Origin: an uncultured Saprospiraceae bacterium
Lineage (GTDB): Bacteria > Bacteroidota > Bacteroidia > Chitinophagales > Saprospiraceae
DNA length: 64,000 nucleotides
Assembly (NCBI GenBank): GCA_938045585.1
Contig: CALIAU010000014.1
Location: forward strand, 1 to 64,000
Reading direction: 5' to 3'
Part shown: piece by piece, positions 36,760-46,196 of the stretch
Layout of the letters: every line of letters begins with the position of its first letter
How positions within the stretch are numbered: the first letter of the stretch is position 1
Program-made: the position numbers and the translations under genes
Notes under the pieces: generated by a model
Databases searched by the model: none
What the model saw: only the letters and a program-made list of their open reading frames with translations
Told to the model about the DNA's origin: nothing

Positions 36760-37027
36760 GGGTGGTTTCGTGGTTCGCGGTATGGACTTGCGAAATTCCT
36801 GAAATTATGAATTGAAGCTGTGTATGGAAAAAATATAGAACCACCATAGTTAAACGCGTCGCATCGCTCTAATAATATAAGTTTTTCTTGAATGTAGGCA
36901 TCTTACAACTTTGTCTTCTTTGCGTGAGGGATAGTAAGGGAGCGGAGCTGTCACAGCTTGCTGTGACGGAACCCCTGAATAGCCCGACTCCATGCAATGG
37001 AGGCACGCCCTGATCCTAAAATTAGTA
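36760..37027. other. Spacer before the ABC-F gene with a structured repeat
   Basis: No gene seen. GCATCGCTCT at about 36860 matches the 3' end of the covarying element family found near tRNA-Val. A second element family occupies 36915-37010. The ABC-F and GT2 genes on the minus strand terminate in this region, and its hairpins could serve as the terminator. Confidence 0.5.
36915..37010 (+). repeat. Structured dispersed element, family GCGTGAG...GCACGCCC, copy 2
   Basis: It opens with CTTCTTTGCGTGAGGGATAG and closes with GGCACGCCC. Perfect hairpins are GTCACAGC-TT-GCTGTGAC (36950-36967) and CTCCAT-GCA-ATGGAG (36988-37002). The copy at 22555 has the same ends but different stems. Confidence 0.65.
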
Positions 37028-38875
37028 TTAATCCTCACTCAACTCTAACCACGCATCTTCTGATTGAGATAGTTTTGCTTCTACTTCTTTAAGTTCTTTT
37101 GAAAGCGCCATCATCTTATCTAATTCCATCTCGGGTTGTTCCGTAAAAAGTGTTTGAATTTCTTTTTTACGCGTTTCTAGGTTTTCCATTTCCCGTTCCA
37201 GTTTACGGATTTGGTTTTTAATTTTCTTCCGTTCTTGGTGGCCTAGATTTTTTTCTGATTTTACTTTCGGTGTTGCTTGTTCTTCTTTTTGTTTAGACTT
37301 GGCTTGTTTTCTGAAATCAGAATATTTGCCATTGTAGTCTTTAATTTTACCATTACCTTCTAGTATAAAAAGATGATCGACCATTTTATCCAGGAAGAAG
37401 CGATCATGTGTTACGATAAGCACACATCCCGGAAAACTCATGAGGTAGTCTTCTAGAACATTGAGTGTCATGATGTCTAGATCATTGGTGGGCTCATCCA
37501 GTATTAAGAAATTAGGATTATCCATGAGGACGGTGAGCAGGTAGAGTCTTCTTTTTTCCCCTCCACTTAATTGAGAAACGTAGACCTGTTGCTGTGGCCT
37601 TGGGAAAAGGAAATTTTCCAACATGCGTTCGGCTGTCAACTTCTTCCCTTTCTCTAGGGGTATATATTCTGCGATATCGCGAATAACATCTATTACTCGC
37701 TTATCTTGTTTTATAGTGATACCATCCTGGGTATAGTATCCAAACTTAATGGTATCTCCTACAATGATTTTCCCACCGTCTGGTCTCAGTTCCTTTGTGA
37801 TAATATTGAGGAAGGTAGATTTACCCGCACCGTTAGGTCCTACTATACCCAGCCTCTCCCCTTTTCTAAATTTATAGCTAAAGGCTTCTAAGATATTTTT
37901 GTCTCCAAAGGATTTTGAAACGGCATGCGCTTCTAATATTTTGGAACCCAGGCGCGAAGATTTTAAATCGATTTTTGCACTTTCTGCATTGAGATCTTTG
38001 TGTGCTTCTTTTTTAATTCTATCAAAATCATCAACTCTAGATTTAGCCTTGGTCGTTCTTGCCTGTGGTTGTCTGCGTATCCAATCGAGCTCTTTTTTAA
38101 ACAGCTTTTTAGATTTCTCCAAGTTCACTTGTTCGTTCGCTGTGCGTTCCGCTTTCTTCTCTAGGTAATCAGAATAATTACCTCTATATATTTGTAATTC
38201 TCCTCTTTCTAATTCAACGATTTCATTACACACCCTATCTAAAAAATAGCGATCATGCGTTACCATGAGCAGGGTCAATTTGGGATTTTGAAGAAACTCT
38301 TCTAACCACTCGATCATATCAATATCAAGATGGTTAGTAGGTTCGTCCATGATCAGAAAGTCTGGTTCTTCTAGTAGGACGCAGGCAAGTGAGAGACGTT
38401 TTAATTGGCCACCAGAAAGACTAGATAAGATCTGTGTAGTGTCTGATAGGTTTACCTGTGCGAGTAGCTCGTGTATCTTTGCTTCAATTCCCCAACCATG
38501 TAATTCGTCGAGTCGCCTTGAGTAACTCTCAGCAGCCGTCGCATCCTCCTCTAGCTGTGCTTTCTGATATCCACTATATGCCTTAATAGTAGGATTATCA
38601 ATAGCCATGATTTTTTCTTGGATACTCTGTGCCATATCCATGTAGGGATCTTGCTTCAGAAATGATATGCGAACATCTTTCGTTAGATACACCTGCGCAT
38701 TTTCTCCTTCCGGAGATTCTTCCCCTGCTATAACGCGAAGAAGAGTAGATTTCCCTGCACCATTTCTGGCGATGAGGGCTATTTTATCTCCTTTGGAAAT
38801 AGAAAGAGAAATATTTTCAAAAAGAGTTTTCTCTCCGTAGGATTTGCTTATGTTCTCAAGTTTGAGATACTGCAT
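37028..38875 (-). CDS. uup: ABC-F family ATP-binding protein, Uup type
   Basis: A 615-residue cytosolic protein with two ATPase domains and no membrane segments. Walker A motifs are ARNGAGKST near residue 37 and GPNGAGKST near 345; signature motifs are LSSLSGGQLKRL and VSQLSGGEKRRL; both Walker B motifs read DEPTNxLD. The linker contains IRRQPQARTTKAKSR and the C-terminus is a coiled-coil (residues about 540-610), as in Uup. ABC-F proteins act on stalled or structured ribosomes or on DNA excision events. Its start overlaps the GT2 stop by one base, so the genes are co-transcribed. Confidence 0.9.
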   Translation of the reverse strand: MQYLKLENISKSYGEKTLFENISLSISKGDKIALIARNGAGKSTLLRVIAGEESPEGENAQVYLTKDVRISFLKQDPYMDMAQSIQEKIMAIDNPTIKAYSGYQKAQLEEDATAAESYSRRLDELHGWGIEAKIHELLAQVNLSDTTQILSSLSGGQLKRLSLACVLLEEPDFLIMDEPTNHLDIDMIEWLEEFLQNPKLTLLMVTHDRYFLDRVCNEIVELERGELQIYRGNYSDYLEKKAERTANEQVNLEKSKKLFKKELDWIRRQPQARTTKAKSRVDDFDRIKKEAHKDLNAESAKIDLKSSRLGSKILEAHAVSKSFGDKNILEAFSYKFRKGERLGIVGPNGAGKSTFLNIITKELRPDGGKIIVGDTIKFGYYTQDGITIKQDKRVIDVIRDIAEYIPLEKGKKLTAERMLENFLFPRPQQQVYVSQLSGGEKRRLYLLTVLMDNPNFLILDEPTNDLDIMTLNVLEDYLMSFPGCVLIVTHDRFFLDKMVDHLFILEGNGKIKDYNGKYSDFRKQAKSKQKEEQATPKVKSEKNLGHQERKKIKNQIRKLEREMENLETRKKEIQTLFTEQPEMELDKMMALSKELKEVEAKLSQSEDAWLELSED

Positions 38876-39591
38876 TACTTAGACCAGATATTGTATTTGA
38901 GAATACAATAGATTGCTCTGAATCCATCCTTCCAATTTATTTTTTTGCCTTCCTCATAGGTACGGCCATAGTAAGAGATGCCTACCTCATAGATGCGCAC
39001 TTTGGGGATTCTAGAAATTTTGGCAGTAACTTCTGGTTCGAATCCAAACCGTTTCTCTTTCAGTTTAACGGATTGTATAAGTTCTCTTTTCCACATTTTG
39101 TAGCAGGTTTCCATATCTGTCAAATTGAGGTTAGAAAAAGCATTTGATAGTGCCGTGAGCCATTTGTTACCGATACTATGCCAGAAGAATAGGATACGAT
39201 GCGGTTTTCCACCTATGAATCTAGAGCCATATACGACATCTGCAAAATCATCAATGATGGGTTGCAAGAGTATATTAAATTCTTCTGGGTCATATTCTAG
39301 GTCGGCATCTTGGACAACTACATAATCTCCAGTGGCCTGTGCTATCCCCGTATGCAGTGCTGCTCCTTTGCCTTTATTTTTCTCGTGCTTAAAGTAAGAA
39401 ATTTGCATATCAGGATTTGCTGCTATAAACTTATTTAGTTCGCCTTCAGTATCATCACTAGAAAAATCATTGACTACAATAATTTCCTTAGCTACGTTAG
39501 CAATAAGTTTGACTTCTTTTATTCTATTCAAGATGTTTTGAATAGTTCTTTCTTCATTGTAGGCAGGTATTATAATAGATAGTGTTCTCAA
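38875..39591 (-). CDS. Family 2 glycosyltransferase (dolichol-phosphate mannosyltransferase-like)
   Basis: A 238-residue cytosolic GT-A enzyme. The start LSIIIPAYNEERTIQNIL, the VVNDFSSDDT motif, the GKGAALHTG loop and the catalytic metal-binding VVQDADLEYDP (DxD) fit the DPM1/UDP-glucose:polyprenyl-phosphate group. No membrane anchor is visible. It probably charges a lipid carrier with a sugar. It shares one base with the ABC-F gene downstream. Confidence 0.9.
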   Translation of the reverse strand: MRTLSIIIPAYNEERTIQNILNRIKEVKLIANVAKEIIVVNDFSSDDTEGELNKFIAANPDMQISYFKHEKNKGKGAALHTGIAQATGDYVVVQDADLEYDPEEFNILLQPIIDDFADVVYGSRFIGGKPHRILFFWHSIGNKWLTALSNAFSNLNLTDMETCYKMWKRELIQSVKLKEKRFGFEPEVTAKISRIPKVRIYEVGISYYGRTYEEGKKINWKDGFRAIYCILKYNIWSK

Positions 39592-39685
39592 GAACTTAAT
39601 TGCAATTTTGATTATTTAGTACTTTGGGACATCTTTGCGCAAAGCATTGGTTATTCCGGAGCTAAAAATAGTTTAATATACTAGA

Positions 39686-40786
39686 ATGAGTGATAATTTC
39701 TACAATTTAAAGATTAAGAAGACAGTATCTGAAACAGCAGACGCTACAAGCATATACTTTGAGGTACCTGAGGAACTAAAGGAAACCTTCCGTTACAAAT
39801 CAGGGCAATATCTGACTCTGCGGGTTGAAATAGATGGAAATTCCTATAGAAGATGTTATTCCTTATGTAGCAGTCCTTTAGAAAATGAGCATGCAGTTAC
39901 AGTTAAGCGGGTGCATACTGGAAAAGTGTCTAATTATTTAAATGATAATAAGGACAGCTTAAGCCTTATTGATGTGCTGCCTCCAGAGGGAAAATTTGTG
40001 CTTGTACCGGATGCAGACAAAAAGCGGGACCACTATTTCATTGCAGGTGGCAGTGGCATTACACCTATGATGTCTATGATAAAATCGGTTTTAGAAGACG
40101 AACCCAAAAGTGTCGCGCATCTGTTTTATGCAAATAGGAATATTGAGAGTATTATATTCAAAGATGAGTTGGATGCAATGGAAAAAAAGTATGCAGGCCA
40201 ATTGGAAGTCTTACATTGTCTGGAATCTCCACCCATGAAAAAGCAAGGTGGACTTATGGGTGCTTTTAAAAAAGCAAAATTAACTTGGGAAGGCTACGTA
40301 GGAAGAATTGATACAGAAAACTTATATGCAATGCTTAAAGACTCTGCATCACGGAGTACAAATGAAACATTCTACATCTGTGGACCAGGAAATATGATTG
40401 AGTCTATCAGTGAGACATTGATCATGAAGGGTAAAGAAAAGTCTCAGATAAAAAGAGAATATTTTACTGCAAGCAATGATAAGCCAGGTGCTGTAAACAC
40501 AAGTAATGGAGGAGCGCAAGTTATCGTGACTTTGCAGGGACGTAAGGTCGAGGTTCAGGTAGGCAAAGAAGAGACTATTCTAGATGCACTTATTAACAAG
40601 GGAGAAGACCCACCCTATTCTTGCACAAGCGGGGCGTGTTCTACCTGCGTAGCTAAGGTGACATCGGGTAAGGTGGATATGGAAGTTTGTCATGCCTTAG
40701 ATGATGATGAAATAGAGGATGGCTACATTTTAACATGTCAGGCGCATCCTGTTACGGAGACTGTAGAAATCAACTATGACGCTTGA
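39686..40786 (+). CDS. PaaE-type ferredoxin-NAD(P)H reductase
   Basis: A 366-residue flavo-iron-sulfur reductase. The N-terminal FAD domain (1-105) has RRCYSLCSSP, and the NAD(P)H domain contains IAGGSGITPMMSMI and FYICGPGNMIES. A plant-type 2Fe-2S domain occupies about 275-366 with the ligands in YSCTSGACSTCVAKV and the fourth Cys in ILTCQAHP. Such reductases feed electrons to di-iron or Rieske oxygenases. The paaABCD oxygenase genes are absent here, so the partner is unknown and paaE would be premature as a name. Confidence 0.88.
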   Translation: MSDNFYNLKIKKTVSETADATSIYFEVPEELKETFRYKSGQYLTLRVEIDGNSYRRCYSLCSSPLENEHAVTVKRVHTGKVSNYLNDNKDSLSLIDVLPPEGKFVLVPDADKKRDHYFIAGGSGITPMMSMIKSVLEDEPKSVAHLFYANRNIESIIFKDELDAMEKKYAGQLEVLHCLESPPMKKQGGLMGAFKKAKLTWEGYVGRIDTENLYAMLKDSASRSTNETFYICGPGNMIESISETLIMKGKEKSQIKREYFTASNDKPGAVNTSNGGAQVIVTLQGRKVEVQVGKEETILDALINKGEDPPYSCTSGACSTCVAKVTSGKVDMEVCHALDDDEIEDGYILTCQAHPVTETVEINYDA

Positions 40787-41008
40787 TGCATAGGTAGGAT
40801 AGTTCAACTCTTAACATTGAAAAAATGTCTTCCAGAGCGAAAAATCTTAAATTCTAAAACAATTCACATTATTTATGGTTACATTTATAAGCACTCCGAT
40901 AGGAATCACACAAACTCAAATCGGAAATCCAAAAACGATACAAAAGCTTTACTTTGGTTGGGATCGTCAGGTACAGGTCTGATGGTCCCCACTTATTTTA
41001 ACAGCACT

Positions 41009-41473
41009 CTATTCTACCACAAGCGGTACATTTCTTATAAAGGCAGTTTCAAACGATATAGTAGAATTTGTTCCTTCTACCCCTTCGATGGTGTGTATAC
41101 GTTCGTAGATAATGTCTCTGAGGTGCTTATTATTTTTTGCATAAATTTTCACTAAGAGAGCATAGCGTCCAGAAATATTCACGCATTCAACAATCTCCGG
41201 AATTTTACTGAGTTCCTTCTCGGCTGCAGGGATTAGTTTAGAATTTTCAAGCATAATGGAGGTGTAGGAAGATGTCTCATATCCAAGCTGTGCAGGTTTT
41301 AATCTATAGGTAGGATTTGAGATAATGCCCAGGGCTTTCATCTTTTTCATTCTCTGGTGAATGAGCGTGTTAGAAACCTTCAATTTTGTAGCCAATTTGA
41401 CAAAGGGAATACGTGCATCCAAAGTCAATTCATTCATGATTCGTTTGTCTATTGGGTCAAGTTGATTTTCCAT
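41009..41473 (-). CDS. Lrp/AsnC family transcriptional regulator
   Basis: A 154-residue regulator. The winged helix (1-60) reads LDPIDKRIMNELTLDARIPF with the recognition helix around NTLIHQRMKKMKALGII. The RAM/AsnC effector domain (about 70-150) contains the usual beta-alpha-beta strands and ends in SFETAFIRNVPLV. Such proteins form octamers and respond to amino acids. It is divergent from the MarC-family gene and may control it. Confidence 0.92.
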   Translation of the reverse strand: MENQLDPIDKRIMNELTLDARIPFVKLATKLKVSNTLIHQRMKKMKALGIISNPTYRLKPAQLGYETSSYTSIMLENSKLIPAAEKELSKIPEIVECVNISGRYALLVKIYAKNNKHLRDIIYERIHTIEGVEGTNSTISFETAFIRNVPLVVE

Positions 41474-41578
41474 ATATTCTAAATAGTCTAATAATTTATA
41501 ATTGACCTAAATTTAAGTCTTTTCATTAATATTTGACTCTGTATAACACTATATATTTCATATTGATTTAATTACATC

Positions 41579-41586
41579 TATTTTTG
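41579..41586 (+). promoter_or_regulatory. Candidate -7 box for the MarC-family gene
   Basis: TATTTTTG fits TAnnTTTG, 20 bp upstream of the start codon at 41606, with TTT at about the right distance upstream. It lies in the Lrp/MarC divergent spacer. Confidence 0.4.
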
Positions 41587-41605
41587 GGTCATAAATATAT
41601 GAGAC

Positions 41606-42166
41606 ATGAATGTAACATCAGTCATTTCAGTAAGCTTGGTTCTATTCACAGTAATAGATATTATTGGGACACTTCCGATCATCATTGACATGAAGAAACA
41701 AGGGACAGTTATTAATGCGCTTTCGGCCACATTTGCAGCTGCTCTTATCATGATTAGTTTCTTATTTTTTGGACCTGCAATGCTTGGATTTTTAGGTATT
41801 GAAATAGGATCGTTTGCTATGGCAGGATCTTTAATTTTATTTCTTATTGGATTAGAAATGCTATTAGGTATCCGTTTCTTTAGAGACAAACATGAGAATG
41901 GTTCGTCTGGCAGTATAGTACCGATTGCTTTTCCATTATTGGCAGGTGTAGGAACCTTAACTACTCTCCTTTCATTAAAGATTGAACATAGTAGTAACAA
42001 TATTATTGCAGGCATTTTAATTAACCTGTTTATCATCTATATTATTCTGAGATCTACAGATTGGTTAGGGGAAAAACTCCCTCCTGCTGCACTGAATACC
42101 TTACGAAAGGTGTTTGGGATTATTTTGATTGCTATTGCAATTCAGATGGTTAGGGATAATGTGTAG
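41606..42166 (+). CDS. MarC family (UPF0056) inner-membrane protein
   Basis: A 186-residue integral membrane protein with about six hydrophobic segments. The family pattern is visible in FTVIDIIGTLPIIIDM, in IVPIAFPLLAGVGTLTTLL (a conserved proline-rich helix) and in the terminal GIILIAIAIQMV. The length is slightly shorter than the usual 200 or so. MarC proteins have no established function; transport of small molecules has been suggested. It is divergent from an Lrp-type regulator. Confidence 0.88.
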   Translation: MNVTSVISVSLVLFTVIDIIGTLPIIIDMKKQGTVINALSATFAAALIMISFLFFGPAMLGFLGIEIGSFAMAGSLILFLIGLEMLLGIRFFRDKHENGSSGSIVPIAFPLLAGVGTLTTLLSLKIEHSSNNIIAGILINLFIIYIILRSTDWLGEKLPPAALNTLRKVFGIILIAIAIQMVRDNV

Positions 42167-42189
42167 GCGCAAAGCACCCGGGTTCTTGG

Positions 42190-42215
42190 CCTGCCTACTT
42201 GCGCACGCAGGTAGG
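42190..42215. repeat. 26-nt REP-like palindrome, copy 3
   Basis: CCTGCCTACTTGC and GCACGCAGGTAGG. It differs from the 22637 copy at two places, one in each arm. The two changes (G to A in the left arm, C to T in the right) do not pair with each other. Confidence 0.72.
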
Positions 42216-42407
42216 TTTCTTGGTATGCAAGACTTGATACATTTGAACAAGACGGAGGGATGAAGGGAGAGCGCACTTTAGTGCGCATGGAGATGAAGAG
42301 ATTATATGCAATAAGATCTGCGAGATCAGGTGTAAGATTTTATTTAAACTGTATCATAAGTTGTTCTAAACCAAGAGGCCAGCTCGAAGTGCGGATACCA
42401 AGAAACC
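42214..42407. mobile_element. MITE-like segment with 13-bp inverted repeats
   Basis: GGTTTCTTGGTAT (42214-42226) and ATACCAAGAAACC (42395-42407) are perfectly complementary and enclose 168 bp. No transposase frame is inside. The inner part has its own palindrome at 42272-42287. The left repeat overlaps the 26-nt palindrome by two bases. No target-site duplication is clear. Confidence 0.45.
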
Positions 42408-42446
42408 AGCGTAGCGGAAACCGTAACACATCGTGTCACCCTACTC

Positions 42447-43922
42447 TCAGCTTTCCAATTTAAGAATGCGCGTAGTCCTTGCTCTAACTTCTTTACAGAG
42501 TTGGTCGTCTTCAATCAGTGAGCTCCCATAGCTTGGTATCATTTCTTGAATCTTTGCTTTCCATGCTTCTGTTTTCATTTCTTCTGTAAAGCAATCATGT
42601 AATAGATCTATCATAATTCCAACGGAGGTGGATGCTCCTGGCGATGCACCTAGCAAAGCAGCAAGGGTGTTTTTTTCATTGGTTACTATCTCCGTTCCAA
42701 ACTTCAACACACCCCCTTCTTCGCCATCTTTCTTTATGATCTGTACACGTTGACCAGCAGTTATTAATTCCCAGTCTTCAAACTTAGCTTCAGGATAAAA
42801 AGTTTGCAAGAATTTAAACCTGTCTTTATCGGATTGCATCACCTGCTTAATAAGATACTTTGTCAGACCAATATTATGCACACCCGCTGAAAGCATAGGC
42901 CAAACATTATGTGCCTCAATAGATAAGGGAAGATCCAAGTAAGATCCGTTCTTCAAGAATTTAGTTGAAAATCCGGCATAGGGGCCAAAGAGTAAAGAGC
43001 GTTCACCATCCAGCATTCTTGTATCTAGATGAGGAACAGACATAGGCGGCGAGCCCTGGGCTGCCTTCCCATATACTTTCGCTTCATGCTGGGCTATAAC
43101 CTCGGGGTTATTACATTTTAAAAACTGTCCACTTACTGGAAAGCCTCCATATCCTCTCCCTTCCGGAATATCTGTCTTTTCTAAGAGTGGTAGCGCACCT
43201 CCACCAGCACCAATAAATACAAAATCAGTTGCTAGGGTTTTGTTTGTATCCGTGTGCAGGTCTTTGACCTTTACTAACCAGGCATTGTCAATTTCATCAA
43301 TATCTTCTACCTCGTGGCCCAACATCAATTCCACATTGTCGCAAGATTTTAGATACTCTATCATCGCTCGTGTGATGGCACCGAAGTTTACATCTGTTCC
43401 TATCTCCATCCGGGTCGCAGCAATCTTTTCATCCCTATTCCTGCCTTCCATCATAAGTGGAACCCATGCTGCTATCTCATCAAAAGACTCTGTATACTGC
43501 ATATCTGCAAACATGCCATACTGTGTTAAAGCTTCAAAACGCTTTTTTAGAAATTCTTTATTCTCCTCTCCCCAGACAAAACTCAAATGATCAATATCAT
43601 TTATAAAGGGAGATTCCGTTTGGATCAACTTATTCTCTAACAAATACGCCCACATTTGCTTTGACACTTCAAAAGATTCACTAATGCGCAATGCTTTGCT
43701 AATATCGACTTCACCATTTTCTCTAAGAGGTGTATAATTCAGTTCACAAAAAGCAGAGTGTCCTGTGCCTGCATTGTTCCAAGCATCCGAACTTTCTGCT
43801 CCTACTCTATCTAAGCGTTCAATAATCTGGATCTGGGCATCAGGCATTAGATGTTTTAAAAATACACCCAATGTTGCACTCATGATTCCAGCACCAATCA
43901 AAGTAAATCGAGAATTATTCAT
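42447..43922 (-). CDS. mqo: Malate:quinone oxidoreductase
   Basis: A peripheral membrane flavoenzyme that oxidises malate to oxaloacetate and reduces quinone, replacing or supplementing malate dehydrogenase in the TCA cycle. The 491-residue length is normal. The FAD loop GAGIMSATLG is at residues 10-19, the family sequence SSDAWNNAGTGHSAFCELNY follows, and the C-terminal LLGASPGASTSVGIMI is diagnostic. Monocistronic. An 18-bp palindrome (43946-43963) precedes the start codon by about 25 bp and may be an operator. Confidence 0.95.
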   Translation of the reverse strand: MNNSRFTLIGAGIMSATLGVFLKHLMPDAQIQIIERLDRVGAESSDAWNNAGTGHSAFCELNYTPLRENGEVDISKALRISESFEVSKQMWAYLLENKLIQTESPFINDIDHLSFVWGEENKEFLKKRFEALTQYGMFADMQYTESFDEIAAWVPLMMEGRNRDEKIAATRMEIGTDVNFGAITRAMIEYLKSCDNVELMLGHEVEDIDEIDNAWLVKVKDLHTDTNKTLATDFVFIGAGGGALPLLEKTDIPEGRGYGGFPVSGQFLKCNNPEVIAQHEAKVYGKAAQGSPPMSVPHLDTRMLDGERSLLFGPYAGFSTKFLKNGSYLDLPLSIEAHNVWPMLSAGVHNIGLTKYLIKQVMQSDKDRFKFLQTFYPEAKFEDWELITAGQRVQIIKKDGEEGGVLKFGTEIVTNEKNTLAALLGASPGASTSVGIMIDLLHDCFTEEMKTEAWKAKIQEMIPSYGSSLIEDDQLCKEVRARTTRILKLES

Positions 43923-44027
43923 GTAAAAAGATTTTTTACTATTTGTTCTGTGAAAGTACAGAATTTAGGAATGTAAAATATTGTTCATCAAGGTACATTT
44001 GCTTTTGTTCATCCATGCCTTAAATTT

Positions 44028-44927
44028 CTAATGATCAATACTTTTTTCTCCTGCCTCTATACGCAAACGCAATGTATTTTCTTTAGGTGGTAAGGGACAG
44101 GTAGCAAAATCAGTAAAGACGCAGGGAGGATTATATGCCTTGTTAAAATCCAAATCTATATACCCCTCTGCATCTGGCTTATTTACATACATAAAACGTC
44201 CCCCTCCATAAGTTTCTGCAGAATTGGTCTCATCACCAATGATGAGGAAATATTGCAAAGGGCCTCCATAAATAGCAGAAAGTCGAAAAGTTTCTTGGTT
44301 ATGTTCAAATTCCAAATAGCCTAAGACTGGTGTATCCTCCGTTACGCCCACTGCATTTGCAATCGGTACTATAGTACCTTTTGGAGGTTTTATAAATTTT
44401 GCTTTTTTCTTCCAAGCTGCGTTAATGGGAAAACTTGGAATTTCTTTTAATGCATACCGCGCTGCATTACTCGTATCTCGTAATCGCAGCCCATATTTTT
44501 CTCCTCTCTTGATGACATATCCAAATAGGCTTTTATAATTAATCGTACTAATTTCTCCATCACCATCACTGAATATTTGACCCTCCTTAAATTTCTGTTC
44601 ATTGACCTGGGTTGCTCTACTTAAATTCCTAAAGTAAAGGCTATCCTCGAGTAGCTCTATAGAGCCTAGGTGCAGGGGTGCATTTGTGGGTAAAACAATC
44701 GTGTTGCTTTCTGCTGAACCTAGCGTATTAATACCTTCTTTTAACCAATGGAGTCCAACTAAACTAAGCCAACCCTGGGGTGCTTTTAAGCGAGCTAATC
44801 TCTGATCTTGCCACATACTAATACTTTGCCTATAACTTGAACTATTAATACTGATACTTTTTTTTGTACCTGTACATGATAAAATCATAAAGATCAAAAC
44901 ACTTAGAAGGAAATACTTTAATTGCAT
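44028..44927 (-). CDS. DUF1684 lipoprotein
   Basis: A 299-residue protein with a lipobox (IFMILSC, Cys near residue 18). The C-terminal half is DUF1684: DLDFNKAYNPPCVFTDFATC, then PLPPKENTLRLRIEAGEK, with GDETNSAETYGGGRFM upstream. The N-terminal part (RLARLKAPQGWLSLVGLHWL) is also typical. The function of the family is unknown; it has a beta-rich fold. Lipidation places it in the envelope. It stands alone between mqo and the Cys-rich lipoprotein genes. Confidence 0.85.
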   Translation of the reverse strand: MQLKYFLLSVLIFMILSCTGTKKSISINSSSYRQSISMWQDQRLARLKAPQGWLSLVGLHWLKEGINTLGSAESNTIVLPTNAPLHLGSIELLEDSLYFRNLSRATQVNEQKFKEGQIFSDGDGEISTINYKSLFGYVIKRGEKYGLRLRDTSNAARYALKEIPSFPINAAWKKKAKFIKPPKGTIVPIANAVGVTEDTPVLGYLEFEHNQETFRLSAIYGGPLQYFLIIGDETNSAETYGGGRFMYVNKPDAEGYIDLDFNKAYNPPCVFTDFATCPLPPKENTLRLRIEAGEKSIDH

Positions 44928-45071
44928 AATAAAGATAGATGTAAAATAATGAATTAAAAGTTGTCACACTATACTCCAAACCTGATTGTAAAAATAAACG
45001 CAACTCGACTTGCTAAAGATACAACTGCTAGTCTGGTTTAATGTGATCAATTAATTTAAAAAATTATACAA

Positions 45072-46004
45072 ATGAAATATTTAAACATTTTTTTTATTGC
45101 AAGCATTTTCCTTGTCCTACATTCGTGTAGTAAGGATATTGAACATCAAGAAGACAAACAACTAAACTATCTTGAAGCTGAAGGTAGAGATATTTGCATA
45201 GAAAACTCTTTACCGCCCTGTCCTAGAGTTGACTTTACATATGATGAAGGAGACTGCTGCACTTATAATTATACTGTGGCTTTCATTGGAGATTGCCCTC
45301 CATTAATAAAAATCAATGATATAAAGTTTATTGATTACCAGTATGAGGATGAGAATACTATTACTTTTAGCATTGAGCTATGCCATGGTCGTGAAACAAT
45401 TCTAGATATTATTGGAATTGGTCTACTAGGAAATCCTGTAGTATGTTATTCTAAAGATATCACTTGCAATAGTTGTTGTGCTTCTACAAATCTGGGTGTT
45501 ACAGGCGTAAGACAAAATGATGAATGTTGCTTTTACACTATTGAAGCTGAAAATTTTTCAGAATGTGAATATCAGTTATGGTACGAATTTACAACATTCC
45601 TACCCGGGGATAGTCAAACTTTAGAAGTGGAGCATTGCGCAGATAATGCCTTAGTAACAGAATTAATATTTGTTGACACAGATTGGAAAGGATCCTGTGA
45701 ACCATTACATCTACAATGTGAATTATGTTGTGAAAGTGGATTCATTTTAGAACTTGCTGAAAATGCAAAACCTTCAACTAAGCAAGGTTGCTGTATATGG
45801 ACCATAATTACAAGAACATCTTTAGGATGCAATCTAGAAATGTGGGTGGATGGAACATTTTACAAGGATGTTCCCAACGGCAGTTCTCCCAGTGAAGTAG
45901 AAATATGTGGATATAGTGATTCCATTTTAGATATTGTGAAATCAACTGCAGAAGGAGATGTTGTATGTCTCAGTTTGGAATTAGAAAATGATTGCTCAGA
46001 ATAA
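45072..46004 (+). CDS. Cys-rich lipoprotein with three internal repeats, paralogue 1
   Basis: I do not recognise a family. The 310-residue protein has a lipobox (LVLHSC, Cys19) and 25 cysteines. After a 40-residue linker it has three units of about 75-80 residues, each starting with a CC pair (GDCCTYNYTV, DECCFYTIEA, QGCCIWTII) and the first two ending with C-x-x-CC (CNSCCAST, CELCCESG). Single cysteines sit at about +12, +30 and +50 in every unit. The spacing suggests a disulfide-stabilised beta domain exposed on the cell envelope. The next gene is a paralogue of the same length, and the two share a related 3' hairpin. Confidence 0.7.
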   Translation: MKYLNIFFIASIFLVLHSCSKDIEHQEDKQLNYLEAEGRDICIENSLPPCPRVDFTYDEGDCCTYNYTVAFIGDCPPLIKINDIKFIDYQYEDENTITFSIELCHGRETILDIIGIGLLGNPVVCYSKDITCNSCCASTNLGVTGVRQNDECCFYTIEAENFSECEYQLWYEFTTFLPGDSQTLEVEHCADNALVTELIFVDTDWKGSCEPLHLQCELCCESGFILELAENAKPSTKQGCCIWTIITRTSLGCNLEMWVDGTFYKDVPNGSSPSEVEICGYSDSILDIVKSTAEGDVVCLSLELENDCSE

Positions 46005-46022
46005 TTTTACTCAAATCACATT

Positions 46023-46059
46023 ATACATAAGGAAGTCTAATACAGACTTCCTTATGTAT
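46023..46059 (+). terminator. 16-bp hairpin after the first Cys-rich lipoprotein gene
   Basis: ATACATAAGGAAGTCT and AGACTTCCTTATGTAT pair perfectly around AATAC, 19 bp past the stop codon. No T-run follows, so it may act by stabilising the message or as a weak terminator. Its core AAGGAAGTC recurs in the hairpin after the second paralogue. Confidence 0.65.
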
Positions 46060-46196
46060 TCTACCACTGATCTCATCTCCAGATTTAATTTGCATTTTAA
46101 TGTCACATATTTAGGATTTGTCATTTATAATGGTGTACGATTGATTTTTCTTCACTGTAAGAAGACAATCTTAATCTTTAACTAAATAAAAAAATA

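Larger units (their letters stand above)
42167..42446. other. 280-bp spacer with a palindrome and a MITE-like inverted repeat
   Basis: No credible gene. It contains the 26-nt palindrome (42190-42215), a 13-bp inverted-repeat pair at 42214-42226 and 42395-42407, and an inner palindrome GCGCACT-TT-AGTGCGC at 42272-42287. It separates the MarC and mqo genes, which converge. Confidence 0.6.

Noticed and set aside
39686-40786. Phenylacetate degradation operon
   Set aside because: The reductase resembles PaaE, but no paaA-D, paaG or paaK gene is adjacent, so the pathway cannot be claimed.
40817-41155. A 112-codon frame after the PaaE-type gene
   Set aside because: It overlaps the Lrp gene in antisense and has no recognisable composition. 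A smaller frame at 40875-40982 (35 residues) was also considered and lacks support.
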